From Ariolimax columbianus (lineage: Eukaryota > Mollusca > Gastropoda > Stylommatophora > Arionidae): a stretch of DNA of 64,000 nt. A program made the translations under genes and the position numbers. How positions within the stretch are numbered: the first letter of the stretch is position 1; the number at the start of each line of letters is the position of its first letter. Under the pieces are notes generated by a model, which was not told the DNA's origin, made no database searches, and worked only from the letters and a program-made list of their open reading frames with translations. Below are positions 61,961 through 64,000 of this stretch, one piece after another. The DNA is taken from assembly GCA_036924085.1 (NCBI GenBank), contig JAVGWX010000013.1, positions 55,243,904-55,307,903 on the forward strand, given 5' to 3'.

Positions 61961-63850
61961 ACATTCTTTTGAAAAATGATTATTTTTAGAATGTAATGCT
62001 GAGCTCATATCACTAATTTTGACCAGTGAATCTAAATACTGCTATAAATGATGCTCACTTCAGTGAAAGACAATTATCGTTTGTATTTTTTTAAATGAAG
62101 GATGACATGGCATTTTGTGTGTACTGGACTGTTTTTAAGTATATACTGGTCTTTAGTGTTAACTTTGTCAACATTTTCTTTGTGTGTTGGCCTTGTCCTG
62201 TTATTAGAATTGCATGGTTTGACATGAAGTTGCTTTATAATGCTTTCTGTAGATTGACCATTGTTCTTCCTTTCTCTTCTTTAAAACATTCATTGTCAAA
62301 AGACATCTTTATTTTCTCAGTCATCCGTGATTTATATTTTTAATGTGCAGTTTCTTTATTCCCTTGAATATTGGGCTGTAACCAAATAGCATATGCAAGA
62401 TCTGTTATTTGTTTTCATGCTATATTTTTGTAACTATACCAATTACACTGGACAACAAATATTATTTACTCAGTCACAGCAAACTTGTAAATTAACAAGT
62501 AAATACTAGATTAGCTGGTGCTATCATTAACTTGTTTACACCCTAACACAACCAATAGTGCTCACTAAATTTTCATGTGCTTACACATTGGAAAGAAATG
62601 GAAATTGGCTTATAGAACCATCTTCATATGTGCTCATTGGCTGAAAGTGCAGACAATAGAACATCAACTCTGTAGCTATCGTGGCAGCTTGTCCCATGTC
62701 TTATCAGATACCTATTAACAGCTTGGTTGACTGGAAAAAGTGATAATACTATGAAAAAACCCATGACAAACTCTTTCAAACTGAGTGCGATGTGATTTAA
62801 ACCTGGTGAACTTTGAGATTGTAAAACACGCTCACAATCCCTAGGCCACACACTCCCTATGTCCTCAAAAGTGCTTGTCAGACCCCCCCCAGTCATTTGT
62901 TTCACTCACTTTCATGTGGAAACAGCAATGAGGTTACTTTATATTTTAGAATCACGTGACATGCTGTAGTTTAAATGAATGCTAAAAATCATCCTTGAGT
63001 TTCTTGTAGAGAAGTTATAATTTTTCATAAAATTGGACACCAGTATGACAAAAAAAACCATGGCTTATGCCTTGGTCAGTGGCTGGTTTCAGGAATAGAT
63101 AGATGGTGTATGCAGTGATTAAGAGGACAGTACTGATTGAGAAAGTGAGACTGAATTGGGGCTTAGATGTATTTGTAAGTGAAAACGATGATAGACAACA
63201 AATTTCACATTGTGAAACACATGGCTGCCGAGACAAACAATTGTCACTTTTACATAAAAGTTATTCACAAATGGAGTTAACATTTCATTATTTCAGTTCT
63301 GTGGACTTTTTATTATTTCGATTGCTTGATACAGCTTGGGAGAATGAAATATTATAACCTATATTATGACCAAAAGGCCTTCTGGGGCAACGGACAAAAC
63401 ATATATAAACTAATACCATGAAAGAAAATATGAACACATCAAAAGGAGATAGGAACACATAAAAGGAATATAAAATGATACTTATCAAATGGCTCCATCC
63501 AGTTTTCCATACAGAAGGAGAGAGAAAAAAGAGCTTGAATTTAATACTAAGAAAACAGGAAAGTTGATAGATGAGTTGACACTGTTGGCTCATGATAGGA
63601 CAGTCTGGGGTTATTTTGTTGAAAGTCTATGCTCCTCTGGCAGTTGACAGGATATTGATTTATTGTTTGATATTAAAATTTTCATATAAAGCAATTGTTG
63701 TGTTTAATATTTTTTTTCATGAGAATTCAATATTGGAAACTGATACAAAGCAATATTTTTTGTGATGTCCCTCATTTTGTTACCCAATGCAATTTTTCCT
63801 TTTAATTTTACATTTCCTGACAAATTTTAAATAAAAGTTTGATGGTTGAG
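61961..63850 (+). other. Probable SETD3 3' untranslated region
   Basis: This is AT-rich sequence with no credible coding region directly after the stop codon. The first canonical AATAAA that I see downstream is at 63830-63835, followed by T- and GT-rich sequence. The true cleavage site is not proven. I see nothing recognisable from 63851 to the window end. Confidence 0.4.
63830..63835 (+). promoter_or_regulatory. Candidate polyadenylation signal AATAAA
   Basis: Canonical hexamer about 1.87 kb after the SETD3 stop codon, with T/GT-rich sequence downstream. Upstream near-variants exist in the same AT-rich region, so this is only a candidate. Confidence 0.35.
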
Positions 63851-64000
63851 TTCTAATTTTCTTCTTTTTAGTTGCTGTCAAAATATTGAAGTTTTTGTGG
63901 CTTGTAGTTTCTACAGAATGAGGTAGCCAGCCCCAAGCTCAACCCTAAAAAATTGGTCTCTTATGACATACCTGACAGTGCTATTATTCTTTGCTTTCCT

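Overview
This window is intron-rich animal DNA, probably from an invertebrate. It carries the 3' two thirds of one host gene, read on the plus strand, buried in transposable elements. The gene is an orthologue of SETD3, the actin-histidine N-methyltransferase. Ten coding exons (2487-2567, 9819-9883, 13226-13284, 24747-24861, 29041-29115, 29387-29486, 46731-46797, 50762-50847, 61501-61667, 61817-61960) join in frame into 318 residues. They cover roughly human residues 178 to 500: the distal SET domain and the Rubisco-LSMT-type substrate-binding domain. The first ~177 residues lie upstream of the window. No other convincing host protein gene was found. The split coding pattern, the tRNA-headed SINEs, the RTE/CR1/I-type LINEs, the piggyBac elements and a metazoan-type 18S/28S fragment all say animal. 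A lophotrochozoan-like genome is possible, but the sequence alone does not fix the phylum.

The introns are nests of repeats. 0-9.8 kb: a short dispersed element (family A), minisatellites, and RTE and CR1 remnants. 9.9-24.7 kb: several LINEs, two copies of a tRNA-derived SINE, a decayed DDE transposase, an I-like LINE 3' end with a GAA tail, an inverted CR1 duplication and long 50-bp and 40-bp arrays. 24.9-29 kb: a LINE tail and a broken piggyBac transposon. 29.5-46.7 kb: a second piggyBac (7.07 kb) sits at a TTAA inside a 61-bp satellite and itself contains two LINEs; downstream is a CR1 element with an ORF1 esterase domain, cut by an RT-deleted I-like LINE. 46.8-61.5 kb: nested I-like LINEs and a SINE, RTE copies and a 3.0-kb rRNA-derived insertion.

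The most unusual object is that insertion, 54715-57715, read on the minus strand. From its 5' end it has ~0.5 kb of unidentified GC-rich sequence, an 18S segment, a junction into the 28S 3' end (with the junction region duplicated), and a ~0.6-kb tail. The tail holds a motif shared with the tRNA-headed SINE family of this window and ends in a GAA repeat like that of the I-like LINE. It is flanked by a perfect 13-bp target-site duplication and splits an older RTE reverse transcriptase. It therefore has the head-body-tail layout of a SINE, but with an 18S/28S chimera as head. A second theme is that at least five minisatellites here were born inside LINE coding sequence.
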